The position numbers and the translations under genes were made by a program. Below, piece after piece: positions 46,474 to 57,984 of a DNA stretch of 64,000 nt. The notes beneath the pieces are model-generated. The model did no database searches. It had not been told where the DNA came from and saw nothing but the letters and a program-made list of their open reading frames with translations. Position 1 is the stretch's first letter, and every line of letters begins with the position of its first letter. The stretch comes from Pleurodeles waltl. Taxonomy: Eukaryota; Chordata; Amphibia; Caudata; Salamandridae. The stretch spans positions 662,188,575 to 662,252,574 of the forward strand of contig NC_090451.1 in NCBI RefSeq assembly GCF_031143425.1, written 5' to 3'.

Positions 46474-46478
46474 AAAGG

Positions 46479-46930
46479 GGTAGACAGTCTTCTTTGGATC
46501 TCTGGCCAGTGGAATGGGCAGAGTAGGCATCATTGGTGCTGCAGGTGCAGTGGCACCAGGACCCAGGGGTGTGAGGGTCCAACTAAACCCCTATTATGGC
46601 TGCTTTACTCAATCCTTTCCAGCGTTAGGGCTCAGTGCACCTTTGCTGTGCTAGTGTTGTTTTCAGCAGAGACCGATGGCCCAAACAATGTGATAGTCGG
46701 AGCAGGAGACACCTTAGCATTAGGCTTCAGGGACATGGCACAAAGGAGGATGGGAGGAGGAGTATAGCAAGGGGCAGAGAAGACTTCCTGCTTCGCAAGG
46801 CAGTAGGCCTCATTAGGGAACTCAGTAGTGTATCAAGCAACGTGGCACTGGGCCCCGGAGTGGGAAGGGCCTATTGCATCACAATTAAGACTGTCTTACT
46901 TTACAATAAGATGTGGGGAGAGCATTAGGT
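46479..46930. repeat. Dispersed repeat related to 17680-17900
   Basis: GGTGCTGCAGGTGCAGTGGC and following sequence resemble the copy near 17690. The boundaries are not defined. Confidence 0.45.
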
Positions 46931-47149
46931 GTAAGGTGGGCTGCATGCAGGCGCTCATTTGAACTGAATAGGGCAGACAATCTGTTTCAAGAATGGAGTG
47001 ATGACCTGAAGTGGTGGAGAAGAGGTGAAAGAGAATGAGCGGATAGGCTACGATTCAGGTGCGTAGGAATCTTTAGTGTAGAAGGCGCAGCTGCATTGGG
47101 TCCTAATAGAATGAGGACCTCAATACGCGGAGTAGTGTTTTTTGTCTAG

Positions 47150-47370
47150 TTCAATCTTTTACGTGTTTGCTCTTTTATATATCTCACATTTAGTGAGGAA
47201 TATGAGCTACTGAAAAAGTGCCCCTAATAAGTCCACCGCCTGCGCGCAGCTCTACCACTCCCGTTCCCCCAAGATTTTCCATAAAGTTTTGGAGGGGGCC
47301 TGACTTCAAAATACTTTCGTTGGTGGTGGTGTCAGGGCAAAAAAAGTTTGAAGATCTCTGCTCTAGAGCC
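47150..47370. repeat. Possible hAT-type repeat end
   Basis: AAGTTTGAAGATCTCTGCTC at about 47345 is the inverse of the CAAAGGTCTTCAAACTGGG motif at 32105. Such motifs end Charlie-like hAT repeats. The other end is uncertain. Confidence 0.35.
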
Positions 47371-47629
47371 TTTAAATCATCAATTGTCACAGTCCCGCTA
47401 CAGTGCCTATGCCGAATGCTGGTTAGAAGCGCCTAGAAGAGGTTCGAATATAACAGTGCACTATATGATAAACACAGTCTGATACTTGTATCTGTAACTT
47501 TTACGCACAGTTGATAACAGTGATGTAATAATGAAATAATATTAACTTTTCATATTTCGCTTGCTGGCATAACTGCTGGTCGATATAAACGTTTAGTCAA
47601 CTCACTTTTATCTGCCTGAGAAGTGTAAA

Positions 47630-47880
47630 AGGCTCCGTTAAAGAGGCGGGAATTGAAGCCGGAAACGTTAAACCTCACACAGATCTCTGCAGCGGACGCA
47701 TTAACCTGCGACGCTCATTTCAGTGTAGCGCCTGTTCACCAAACGGTGGGAAGGACGCGAGAGTTAGCTGAGGAGAGCAACTGCCTCAACCGTTAAAGAC
47801 TGACGTCGCTGTGACGTCTTACGTCCGCTGCCCGCGCGCACAGTGTCAACATTCCATTCGTACATGCACTGGTCTTGTGG
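47630..47880. promoter_or_regulatory. CpG-rich candidate promoter, gene unknown
   Basis: Dense CpG with GAGGCGGGAATTG, an ETS-like GCCGGAAAC, two CRE-like sites (TGACGTCG 47801-47808 and TGACGTCT 47812-47819) and CCGCTGCCCGCGCGC. A good donor-like CACA|GTAAGAGG lies at about 47925 on plus. The 160-aa frame from 47931 is not recognised and runs into a MITE, so I do not call it a gene. Confidence 0.4.
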
Positions 47881-48351
47881 AGTCCTGCTGGGGTCCACAT
47901 TTAATCAAATCTGCCACTGCACAGTAAGAGGTGCAGAAGTTGCACTACCTCTGCCGCAGTGAATGGGACTCGCCCCCGCCTCAGGGTCTGACAAATATAG
48001 ATCCAATTCAAATACAAAGTCTAAGGAAAACACAGCGAAAGCTGCTGGAGGGCCGCGTGCCCAACCTGCCCAGGTGTACCCGCGGCCCAGACGGCGTGTC
48101 TAGACAGAGGTACAGTCAGGATGACTTGGAGAGAGGTGCGCAAAGAGCCGCCTCTGTGCCAGCAGAAGGATGCGGCCTACAGACACCAACCACCAGCCTG
48201 AACAACACACACAGCCACAGCAAAGCCCCACTGCTTAGAATAGGCAGCTGGTGCCTCCAGGCACTGTTACAGCCTCTGCAAAGAGCTGAGTGCAACACAC
48301 AACTGCAGCTAAGACCCGGTTTAGCTGACATTCGTGCCTTAACCCCCACAC

Positions 48352-48900
48352 ATAAGGGCATATTTACAAGCCCCCTGCACCAACTTGGCACCGCCATGGT
48401 GTCATTTTTTTAATGCTAAGGTGGCTCTAAGGTGGTGCTTCTGCTGCGCCATATTTACAAAGTGGTGCAATGCTTACATTGCACCACTTTGCGACCCCTT
48501 GCGCCACGTTATGCCTGCGTCAAGAATAATGTATTGGGGGGGCATTCCAGTGCAGCGAGGCGCGAAAAAAATGGCGCAGTGAAATTTACAATATTTCACT
48601 GCACCATTTTTCCGTCATTTTTAATGCCTGCTCAGAGCAGGCGTTGAAATGACGCATCCATTATATTCAATGGGCCTCCCTGTGCTTTGCTGCACTATCG
48701 TCAAATTTTTTGACACTAGTGTAGCAAAGCGCCACAATAGGATCCAAAATGTGACGCTATCGTGCAATGACCGCCATGGTGCGCCGTAATGTAAATACGG
48801 TGAACCCATGGTGTCATTAGGTACCGCTGGGGTGTGGGAGGGGTGCAAGAAAAGAGGCACATCATCTATGGTGTGCCACTTTCTTTTAAATACGCCACAT
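48352..48900. mobile_element. Harbinger-like MITE with serial hairpins
   Basis: It starts near AGGGCATATTTACAAGC and ends near TTTAAATACGCC. It contains hairpins CAAAGTGGTGCAATG/CATTGCACCACTTTG (about 48458-48491), TGGCGCAGTGAAAT/ATTTCACTGCACCA (about 48572-48608) and GCTTTGCTGCACTA/TAGTGTAGCAAAGC (about 48675-48731). Style and composition match the 4880 element. Exact ends are uncertain. Confidence 0.55.
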
Positions 48901-49834
48901 AATATGGGTGTGATGACTTTAGGTGAGGTAACCACCTTACTACACAATACCACCAGCAGAGGGCAGATGCCTACAGACCACTGCAGACACCACCAGCAAA
49001 GATCTGAGGCAATCAAAAACCTCAGTGGCGACACAAAGCATGGAGAAAGAGAAAAATCCTTACCTCTTTTTAAAATTGTATCATGTTTTTATTATTATTG
49101 GTGAGATTTTTCTTTTTTTCGTTCTTGCCCAGGACAGATTGATAGATGGCAGCGGACCCAAGAAGAGCCACTCGAGTCACGAGAGTCCACGTCCTTTTTC
49201 CTGCATGGTCTACTCCGGACTGGCTTTTGTGATCCATTGCAATTGTTTTACAGGTGCATTTGTTGGAACTCTGTTTTTAAAGCAGCAAATATTGGTTGTG
49301 AAGATTTGTTTTCTGTTAACACAAATCTGACTAACGTTTATGCTTCCATTTTCATTTCATATGTGTGAAAAATGTGCTTTTTTTGTTTTTAGTTATGGAG
49401 TTGGCCATTTTGAAAGTTGTTTTATCGTCTTTTTTCTATTTCGCAAAAATGTGGAATCCTAAAAAAATGTTTAAAACTTAAACAATTACTTTTTAAGGGT
49501 AGTAAAGAAAAGTGATGTAAAATGTGATGCATTGACGCCGATGTGGTAATTCCCACAGACCTAAAAACATTGCAATGTAATGGTAAACAAAGTATTTACT
49601 AAGACGTAAAAACCACTATGTAATGACTTGTGAACATACATCCAAACGGTGTTGCCCTCATAGAGACAAATAACTATTCTACTGTTCATGCAGATCAGTG
49701 GTGGACTATTGCATTTTCTTGTTCTCATTTCACCAATCCCCCTCAGTCTTAGAACCTCTTTAGTTTTCCTAAGGCAAATTTTGAGGATAGGCTCTCGAAG
49801 GATGTATAGAAACATTAAAAAGCCTTACACAACA
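48901..49834. other. Unassigned sequence
   Basis: Nothing supported. Confidence 0.35.
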
Positions 49835-50075
49835 TTGGCCGCACATACCTCAACAACCGCATAAACTTCCACAAACCTACCGGACACTTTGGCTCAGCCA
49901 AACTCCTGCTTGCACACACACCCCTCATACGCAAAACCAGATCCGATGATCATGCATTCTGTGTCGCTCCCAAAGCCTGAAACAACCTGCCCCTGCACAT
50001 CAGAGCTGCTTCTTTAGTGCTTGAATTCCTCAGGAAACTGAAGCCTTGGATCTTTGCCTACCCCTGACCCTGAGT
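49835..50075 (+). pseudogene. LINE ORF2 C-terminal scrap (L2/CR1/Rex-like)
   Basis: The translation reads RTYLNNRINFHKPTGHFGSA, LLAHTPLIRKTRSDDHAFCV and a NNLPLHIRAA ... FLRKLKPWIF end, the typical last 70 residues of a non-LTR ORF2. At least one stop replaces the conserved Trp before NNLP. Confidence 0.6.
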
Positions 50076-51139
50076 AGGCCCAGAGAACTACTGCTTCACC
50101 CTCCAGGATACCCTCCTGGTTGAGTTGTGCACTATGCATAACATAAAGAGTCACCAAAACGAAAGCAGGAGGGAAATTTACCATGAAAATGTTATTTAAG
50201 AGGCGTAACCATGAACATCCCATTACAAGTCCTCTGTTAAGATTGTTCCAACTCACATAAGATATATTTCCCAACCCTGAGAAGAGGCATGGAGAGAAAG
50301 AGGAGATTTGGGCATCAGGGTGTCTCCTAGAGTGAGGCATTGTCAGCATTTGCGGGCCTTGATCGACAGAGTCTGAATACAGTGCTTAGTTTGGAAAACA
50401 AGCAAGTGCCGAGGCCCTTCTTAAGAGGCCACTGAAGATTGCACCACCCATTGCACTTGCCAGCACTGCCAACTCAACGCAACTCCATATCGACACACAC
50501 CTGCAAGTGTGATAATTCAGACTATTCTAGGCCACCCAAGTCTATAGGAATGGCCTGGGTGGTAGATACTATTAACTTATAAAGTATATTGAATTACTAA
50601 AACCTCTATTTTGCGCGTGTGTGTATATCTTGTTGCCTCAAATTTTGACAAATAGCATCACCATGTGGAGGACTGTAATCAGGGCTGTTGTTGGGAATTT
50701 AGTGCTGGTGTCAAGCACTGGCAACCACTGGCTCATATTAAGTAAACATTGAACACAGTCCACGCCTCTCATCAGAACATAGCTCTGCCCATGCGTAAGT
50801 ACATATGATTAGCAAAACTAAACCCTGGCAGGGAAAGGGGAACGGGACTGGTAGAGAGAAGAGACAGCAGGAATGATGCAACCTCATCAGCCACGTCCCT
50901 TGTACTACAGGAGATTCTTGATATTTTCTTCAAAATTGATGCCAAATGTGTTAAACACTAGGAAAAACAAACAAAGTTTCATTATGTTGCATAAACATTG
51001 AAAATATCTTAAAAAAGAAGGTACTGTGATGATGCTTAATGGCTTCGTAATGGAACCCAAGACACCATAGAAGGAAGCTTGTAACGTCGACACTGGAATC
51101 CTGGGTCAAAGGCAAACCTGGTATTCAGGGAGGAAGTGG
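50076..51139. other. Unassigned sequence with a CAGTGCTTA-type repeat
   Basis: ACAGTGCTTAGTTTGG near 50380 resembles ACAGTGCTTAATTTG near 30398, a likely repeat terminus. No gene was seen. Confidence 0.35.
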
Positions 51140-51330
51140 AAGAACAAGTACAGCTGTCAATACAAAAATGCAGTCCAGAGGCACGTCTGAGTTCAGTCAA
51201 CCATTCAGCAAACACAACCAAATCACAATCCAGGAGGCATGTCAGAGTTCGGGCAACTGGTCAGCAAACACAACCAAACTGTAATCCAGAGGGCAAGCCA
51301 GAGTTCAGACAAGAAAGTCAGGGAATCAAG
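51140..51330. repeat. Short tandem repeat, about 56-bp unit, 3 copies
   Basis: ATTCAGCAAACACAACCAAA and GGTCAGCAAACACAACCAAA, with AATCCAG(A/G)GGGCA and CAGAGTTC motifs between, recur about every 56 bases. Confidence 0.65.
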
Positions 51331-52344
51331 GGAATGAAAAGGGAAACAAAACAACAAAGGTGTGGGACGCAATAACGGTAAACGGAGTGCTGCAACAGTG
51401 ATGGAGCCAATACAACCCAGAAATGTGCCAGATACCTTCCTAAGGGGAGTGGACTGCTTCTATAGCCCTGCCCACCACTCATAGCTCGGAGGTCCCTCCC
51501 CTTGACCTCCACCAGTGATGATCCTGACACCCCAGTCACACCAGACCAGACTTCCATGACCTCCTGGCCTTCTATTACAGATTCTATGGCAACAAGGTCT
51601 AGAGTCGTACCCCGAACTCCACATAACCCCCTTATTCATTACAGGTGGGATATCCTGACAGCACATTCTCTCTCATCAGGCAAGTGTGGTAGATTCCTCG
51701 AAGAAGTAAAGCAGGAAGTAAGAAGGGGTAGAGAAAGTAGATGTATCCTGAGAACATGTGCTATGTTGTCCACAAACATAGATGTCATTGAGTTTTAACA
51801 TATGAGTGTACTGGATACACGCTATTACTTAAGGTAGCTGAATAATTCTGCTTATGGGCTGCTGTCAACATCACTCTGGATTTAATAAAGTAAGTGAGAA
51901 GATTTATATTGGTTCTTTACTTTCATACATGCAAACAGTCACACTTTCCTTGGTGACAGATGCCTAAAATGTGTGATAGCTTGGAGATGCTTTTTTCCTG
52001 TGGGCTCAGATGCTGACGTGGACAGCACAGTTACTCCAGTCATTAAAATCCCTTGGAACCTTGCTGGCGGAACTTCTGCACATGACTGACAGGAAGACAA
52101 TGCAGTTTCTTTAACAATAGTTTAATTCCCTGAAATGTATTAGTCCTGAAATGTGATCTCACAGATGAATATTACAAGGGGTTAAGCTTATAGATGAGGT
52201 CACCAGTGAATCCTTCCAAGATGGTTTGTGCAGTATTTATAGTAATTGTTTTTTAGATACCAAAGGGGTTAGTACTCATTTCTTCAAACTATTTAGATCA
52301 TAATGAAAAAATGTTCAATGCCATATTTCATTTTAACTAAGCCT
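51331..52344. other. Unassigned sequence
   Basis: Nothing supported. Confidence 0.35.
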
Positions 52345-52803
52345 CTATAAGTGAGGCACATCAAAGTTAGAGCTGAGGGTCTCTAGAGTCAATAAAGCAG
52401 CTGGCTGTGCCAAGGCTGGCCTAAGCGACTGCACCCCTCTGCGGGGATTTCTTTGGGGGTGGGAGGCATGGGACCCTCTTTCCCCTTTCCAGAAGGCTGC
52501 CATCACGGGACACCCAACTGCACACCATCTCTTTGTAGCCACAAACAGTGTGCCTCCTAAAGGCCGCTTGGCCTCTGATCCCGCATCCATACTATCGTGC
52601 AGGTGCAGAGGCAAAGTGTTTCCTTCATTTGCATGGGCCACTCCCTCATGGAAATAAGGGAAGGCCCACTTAAGGTAGTACCAAGACTGTATATGCGTTG
52701 GTGCTATCTGTATTAAAGGTGACGCCAAACAAGTGTCTGCCACCCTGTCTAAAATACTAATGGGCCCCAGGATCACCCGTTGCACCCCCATGGCACTGCA
52801 CAA
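52345..52803 (-). other. 152-aa open frame, not recognised
   Basis: The longest unexplained frame in this part (MCSAMGVQRVILGPISILDR...). It has no recognisable domain, signal or membrane segment. Its DNA is CG-poor and looks like old repeat sequence. Probably non-coding. Confidence 0.2.
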
Positions 52804-55269
52804 ATAACATGTACCCAGGATATCACAGTCATGAAACTACATTGGATGGAATTCATTCTAAGCCCAACAAAGGTTGTAGTGAATCAACTGTCAGAAATCC
52901 TGGGTTTATAGCACTGTAACATAATTTTCTGCAAGCCACAAACCTCTGAATTTGTGAAACTATGGTGACCGCTTTACTTTTTCTGTGCCTTATGCTCTTT
53001 GAGATGCCCCCGGTCACGGAATCCATCATTAGCTCACCCTTGCATGTTCTTTTTTATCCCTCCTTTCTCCATTTAGCACTGTCTTTCTATCTTTCTCTTC
53101 CCACTCCTTACTCTTTTTCGTTCTATCTCTCTTTTACTATGGTCAAAAATGTGGCGGCCATGCGATAATCGCAATTTTGAGTACCTTTTTTTGCAATATA
53201 TATAGTGCAAGAACGGGCCAACTCCACTGGATAGCTCTACAAGAGCACCATATTATATTACACAAGGTCAGATTTGTCAACCTTAGAACAGCAAGTATTA
53301 CTTCAATTTCAAAATTAACCAATTATGTGCCAAATACAATATATAGACTCTCCTGGAAGGTATCAATGGTTTTAATTCAGTTATCGGTTCTGAAGAATGT
53401 AGCATAAAGGTTGAGTAGCCACTAAAGTGTTTTTTTGACACAATAACCCTTTTTAATACTTTGTATACAGTTGTTTTGTAAGTTATTTTTGGACTTAACG
53501 TTTCAGATGATGTATCTAGTCCAATGAATAATGAATTATATCAACAAATAAAATAGTTTTAATATGTATTTTATTAAATATTTATGAGATTCTAAATATT
53601 GTGGTTTGAGCATAATTAGTTACTGCTGATATTGAATTTATAGTTGTTTTTCTTAGGTTGATAATTAAGTATCCAGGTAGCAAAAGATTGCATTTTGACA
53701 ACAAGTCCAGGGGAAAAACTTTTGTATTGGTTTGGCTGAACCCTATCCCTTGGCCCAAAGTAAAACAGCTCACTCTCTAAATTGTTGATGTCTAGGTGTC
53801 AAGGCAGCCTTCACTCTGTATTTTTCAGTTGTGAAGTTTAAGGCTTTTATAGTTTGTTTGGGTTCTTGGAATAGCCCCCGCCTTTGTGACCTCAGTGAAG
53901 CAATGGTTCTAGCATTTGAAAATAAAAGATATACCAGATCGGATTGACTGCAATTCTCATCAATGAATCAGAGGTAAGCCATACCAAACGCAGTGTGTTT
54001 CTTCAGTGACTAAGGATGCTCGATGCAATAGGCAGTGGCCACTCATTTTAAAGTAATTGCTGTAGTTCTGTGTTCAGCTTAAGTCGAAAATAAACCTGGT
54101 GGAACTGATGTAAGTTTCTGAACACTTAAAGAAATAGATTTGGCCATCACACATTGCCATCTGGACTCAGTCCAGAAGGAAATACCTGAGTCATAGAGTG
54201 AGGCACAATAGGCACACTGTACGTTAAGGTGTGCCGCACACAAAAAGCATAAATACATTGAGTTCTGATGGACAGGGTTGGTTGTTCCTCTTTGCGGGGC
54301 ATGTTGCACTTGGCTGTAATATGGAGAGGAGTGACATCATTCATGGGTCTTTCGCCGATGGACTTTCTACACTGTCTTTCCTTTTTCCTGTGTTTGTTAC
54401 AAGGCGCTAGTTTATGGTTCAGGAGTAATGTCACACTGGACATTGATACTGTTACATATTGTACTTTAGTATTTATATAGCGCATACTACCCCTGTGTGG
54501 GGCACTGAAGCACTGGCCGCACAGTAACATCACTTTAGACTTTTGGTAAGCTAGTTATGCGTGGACAAGCTACAGCTTATTACAGCTGTGCAGTGACGTC
54601 CTTCTTTTTTCATGAGCCAGTCACCCATTTCCTTGTTTTCAGTGAGTATTGATTGCTTTGTGGCCTATTGCTCATAGCTTTGTTACAGATAACTATCTTC
54701 AGTATTTCTTTTTTATAGAGTTTCATACTTTGTATTGGAGCCTAGTTGCACTTATATAGTAAATCCCACTCGCTGATGAGCCGCAGAAGTGCATTAGTAG
54801 ATGGGTTTAAACACTACCTCCTATGCCATGATTGGTTGGAAGTATTTTGGTTAGTTGTTGATCTACAAGGGAATTCTTTTAATGTGGTGCTTCATAACTG
54901 AAGTGCTGACCCTGGGGTCTCTTCCTTGGTACTGACAGATCAGCAGGATGTTCTACCTGTGGAAGGAAGAATACTTATTTAAAAAGAATGTCTATTTTCC
55001 AAACAGAGTTGGGCGAGTTGGCTTTCCTGGGTAAGGACTCACTTCAAAGGTAAGGGAAGGAGGACGAGGGCCAAAGAACAGTCCTAAAAAACAAATGTAC
55101 AAAGGCGTAAAAGCAGGGCCTTTGCTAGGTCCACAGCTACCCATTGTGCACATGGCTGATTGCATGAGTGAGCTCGGGATAGTACACAGATTCTCAACAA
55201 ATTCTGGGGCCATGCCACTGGGCAGCCTAGTGTGCAGGGGAAATGTACAAATATTTGAAAAAATATATA
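52804..55269. other. Mostly unassigned; SINE-like tail near 54460-54540
   Basis: TTTATATAGCGCATACTACC and the GCACTGAAGCACTGG stretch resemble the 3' part of tRNA- or snRNA-linked vertebrate SINEs. No gene was recognised. Confidence 0.35.
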
Positions 55270-55271
55270 TA

Positions 55272-56834
55272 CAGGGAGTGCAGAATTATTAGGCAAATGA
55301 GTATTTTGACCACATCATCCTCTTTATGCATGTTGTCTTACTCCAAGCTGCATAGGCTCGAAAGCCTACTACCAATTAAGCATATTAGGTGATGTGCATC
55401 TCTGTAATGAGAAGGGGTGTGGTCTAATGACATCAACACCCTATATCAGGTGTGCATAATTATTAGGCAACTTCCTTTCCTTTGGCAAAATGGGTCAAAA
55501 GAAGGACTTGACAGGCTCAGAAAAGTCAAAAATAGTGAGATATCTTGCAGAGGGATGCAGCACTCTTAAAATTGCAAAGCTTCTGAAGCGTGATCATCGA
55601 ACAATCAAGCGTTTCATTCAAAATAGTCAACAGGGTCGCAAGAAGCGTGTGGAAAAACCAAGGCGCAAAATAACTGCCCATGAACTGAGAAAAGTCAAGC
55701 GTGCAGCTGCCACAATGCCACTTGCCACCAGTTTGGCCATATTTCAGAGCTGCAACATCACTGGAGTGCCCAAAAGCACAAGGTGTGCAATACTCAGAGA
55801 CATGGCCAAGGTAAGAAAGGCTGAAAGACGACCACCACTGAACAAGACACACAAGCTGAAACGTCAAGACTGGGCCAATAAATATCTCAAGACTGATTTT
55901 TCTAAGGTTTTATGGACTGATGAAATGAGAGTGAGTCTTGATGGGCCAGATGGATGGGCCCGTGGCTGGATTGGTAAAGGGCAGAGAGCTCCAGTCCGAC
56001 TCAGACGCCAGCAAGGTGGAGGTGGAGTACGGGTTTGGGCTGGTATCATCAAAGATGAGCTTGTGGGGCCTTTTCGGGTTGAGGATGGAGTCAAGCTCAA
56101 CTCCCAGTCCTACTGCCAGTTCCTGGAAGACACCTTTTTCAAGCAGTGGTACAGGAAGAAGTCTGCATCCTTCAAGAAAAACATGATTTTCATGCAGGAC
56201 AATGCTCCATCACACGCGTCCAAGTACTCCACAGCGTGGCTGGCAAGAAAGGGTATAAAAGAAGGAAATCTAATGACATGGCCTCCTTGTTCACCTGATC
56301 TGAACCCCATTGAGAACCTGTGGTCCATCATCAAATGTGAGATTTACAAGGAGGGAAAACAGTACACCTCTCTGAACAGTGTCTGGGAGGCTGTGGTTGC
56401 TGCTGCACACAATGTTGATGGTGAACAGATCAAAACACTGACAGAATCCATGGATGGCAGGCTTTTGAGTGTCCTTGCAAAGAAAGGTGGCTATATTGAT
56501 CACTGATTTGTTTTTGTTTTGTTTTTGAATGTCAGAAATGTATATTTGTGAATGTTGAGATGTTATATAGGTTTCACTGGTAATAATAAATAATTGAAAT
56601 GGGTATATATATTTTTTTTGTTAAGTTGCCTAATAATTATGCACAGTAATAGTCACCTGCACACACAGATATCCCCCTAACATAGCTAAAACTAAAAACA
56701 AACTAAAAACTACTTCCAAAAATATTCAGCTTTGATATTAATGAGTTTTTTGGGTTCATTGAGAACATGGTTGTTGTTCAATAATAAAATTAATCCTCAA
56801 AAATACAACTTGCCTAATAATTCTGCACTCCCTG
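55272..56834 (+). mobile_element. Complete Tc1-like transposon, DD37E, IR/DR type
   Basis: 1,563 bp flanked by TA (55270-55271 and 56835-56836). The outer ends CAGGGAGTGCAGAATTATTA (55272) and its exact complement (to 56834) match over 25 bases. Inner direct-repeat sites of the same core (GCATAATTATTAGGCAACTT, 55454-55473 and inverted at 56623-56642) give four transposase sites, the IR/DR layout of Sleeping Beauty-type elements. It carries one intact transposase. Complete ends, TA duplication and an open frame indicate a recent insertion. Confidence 0.95.
55490..56506 (+). CDS. Tc1-like transposase, 338 aa, DD37E
   Basis: Open from ATG (55490) to TGA with no stop or shift, full length for the family. 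The N terminus has paired-type helix-turn-helix DNA-binding domains (residues about 8-45, SEKSKIVRYLAEGCSTLKIA; and about 60-110), with a basic linker GRKKRVEKPRRK. Catalytic residues: D144 in LWTDEM, D237 in FMQDNAPSH, E275 in SPDLNPIENLW. There are 37 residues between the last two, so the family is DD37E, not classic DD34E. A glycine-rich box (RQQGGGGVRVW) lies at 173-183. The enzyme binds the four terminal sites, cuts and reinserts at TA. The ATG sits 17 bases past the inner left repeat. Nothing suggests it is dead, but activity is not shown. Confidence 0.95.
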   Translation: MGQKKDLTGSEKSKIVRYLAEGCSTLKIAKLLKRDHRTIKRFIQNSQQGRKKRVEKPRRKITAHELRKVKRAAATMPLATSLAIFQSCNITGVPKSTRCAILRDMAKVRKAERRPPLNKTHKLKRQDWANKYLKTDFSKVLWTDEMRVSLDGPDGWARGWIGKGQRAPVRLRRQQGGGGVRVWAGIIKDELVGPFRVEDGVKLNSQSYCQFLEDTFFKQWYRKKSASFKKNMIFMQDNAPSHASKYSTAWLARKGIKEGNLMTWPPCSPDLNPIENLWSIIKCEIYKEGKQYTSLNSVWEAVVAAAHNVDGEQIKTLTESMDGRLLSVLAKKGGYIDH

Positions 56835-56836
56835 TA

Positions 56837-57579
56837 TATACAGAGCTTGTTAACTGAAATGGATATGGAAAAGAAAGACAAACATTTAAACTGGGTAAAG
56901 AGCTTTGAGAATATTGGGCCTAGGGTGAGATCTAAAACCCACGCTCTTATCAAACGTGGTAGGGAGCAGTGTTATAGCAAAGGTGCCTGGGGACCTGATG
57001 AAAAAAACTGAACATGGGCGCCCACACCTTACGACCCCAGCCCCCACAAAGAACACCTCTCCAGCACCCCCCATTGCCAGATTTGGCACTAAAAACATAC
57101 ATATTTGGAGTGCTGTGGTCCCAGCAGACCCTAGGTCTCGGTGCTACTGTACCTGCTGCACTGCTGACAGCTGCGCATTTTTTAGGGAGCCTGGTGGTCG
57201 TTCAATTCAGAGGGAACTATTCATAGATGTGGCAATCAGCTGGTACCTTTAACGCATCGTGCCTCTGCAGGAATTTGAGGGACCTGATTCACACGTTGTG
57301 AAAGCATCGGCGGAAGTACAAACGTAGTCTTTAAACCATTCGAGAGTGTTCACATTGGAGAAGGTTTATTTAGAAGTTCGTCAAGTGAAAGGTCCTACTC
57401 CAACCACGTCCTCATTCTTCCACGTCCACTCCCAGTCTCAACCGTCGCTCTCCACCAACTCCCGACCGTTCTAGATCTCCCCAACATTCTTCCCTTCTCT
57501 GTCATTCTCGCACTCGTGCTCATAGCACGCACTGAACGCGCTTCCACAACATGAGGATACCACACACGTCCTGATGCAA
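56837..57579. other. Unassigned sequence
   Basis: Nothing supported. Confidence 0.35.
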
Positions 57580-57960
57580 TGTTGTAGTGACTGTAATATG
57601 TGGAGAGATGGGGAAGGTGGATGACTGTAATATGGTGAGGTGGGGGAAGACAGTGGAAGCAGGTGATTGTAATATGAGGTGAGGAAGAGAGGTAGTGGAC
57701 GCAGGTGACTAAAGGAGAGACAACGGGGAGAGAAGACATATAGGCAGGTTTCTGTAAAACATGGAGGGGGAAGAAGCATTGGAGCAATGGAGGCAGGCCA
57801 CTATAATAGGGGCAGAGAGGAAAAAGGCAATACACCGTAAGATATGGGAGGGAAGGTGAGATGAGACAAGTCAATGTAATATGAGGAAAAGAATGGAATG
57901 ACGGCGGAGGCCAGTGACCGTTATGGCGAGTGGAGACAAGTGCCTGGAAGATGGGGATGA
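57580..57960. repeat. Degenerate purine-rich minisatellite
   Basis: Variants of GACTGTAATATG and GAGG.AG.GGAAGA..GTGGA and GCAGGTGAC recur about every 45-50 bases. The 205-aa minus-strand frame across it is a repeat artefact. Confidence 0.6.
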
Positions 57961-57984
57961 ATCTTGGAATAGGCGTGTAATAAA

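Noticed and set aside
47931..48413. 160-aa frame after the CpG-rich block
   Set aside because: It runs into a MITE and has no domain; an internal donor-like site near its start argues against it as one exon.
55526..56334. Minus-strand frames inside the transposon
   Set aside because: Shadows of the intact transposase.
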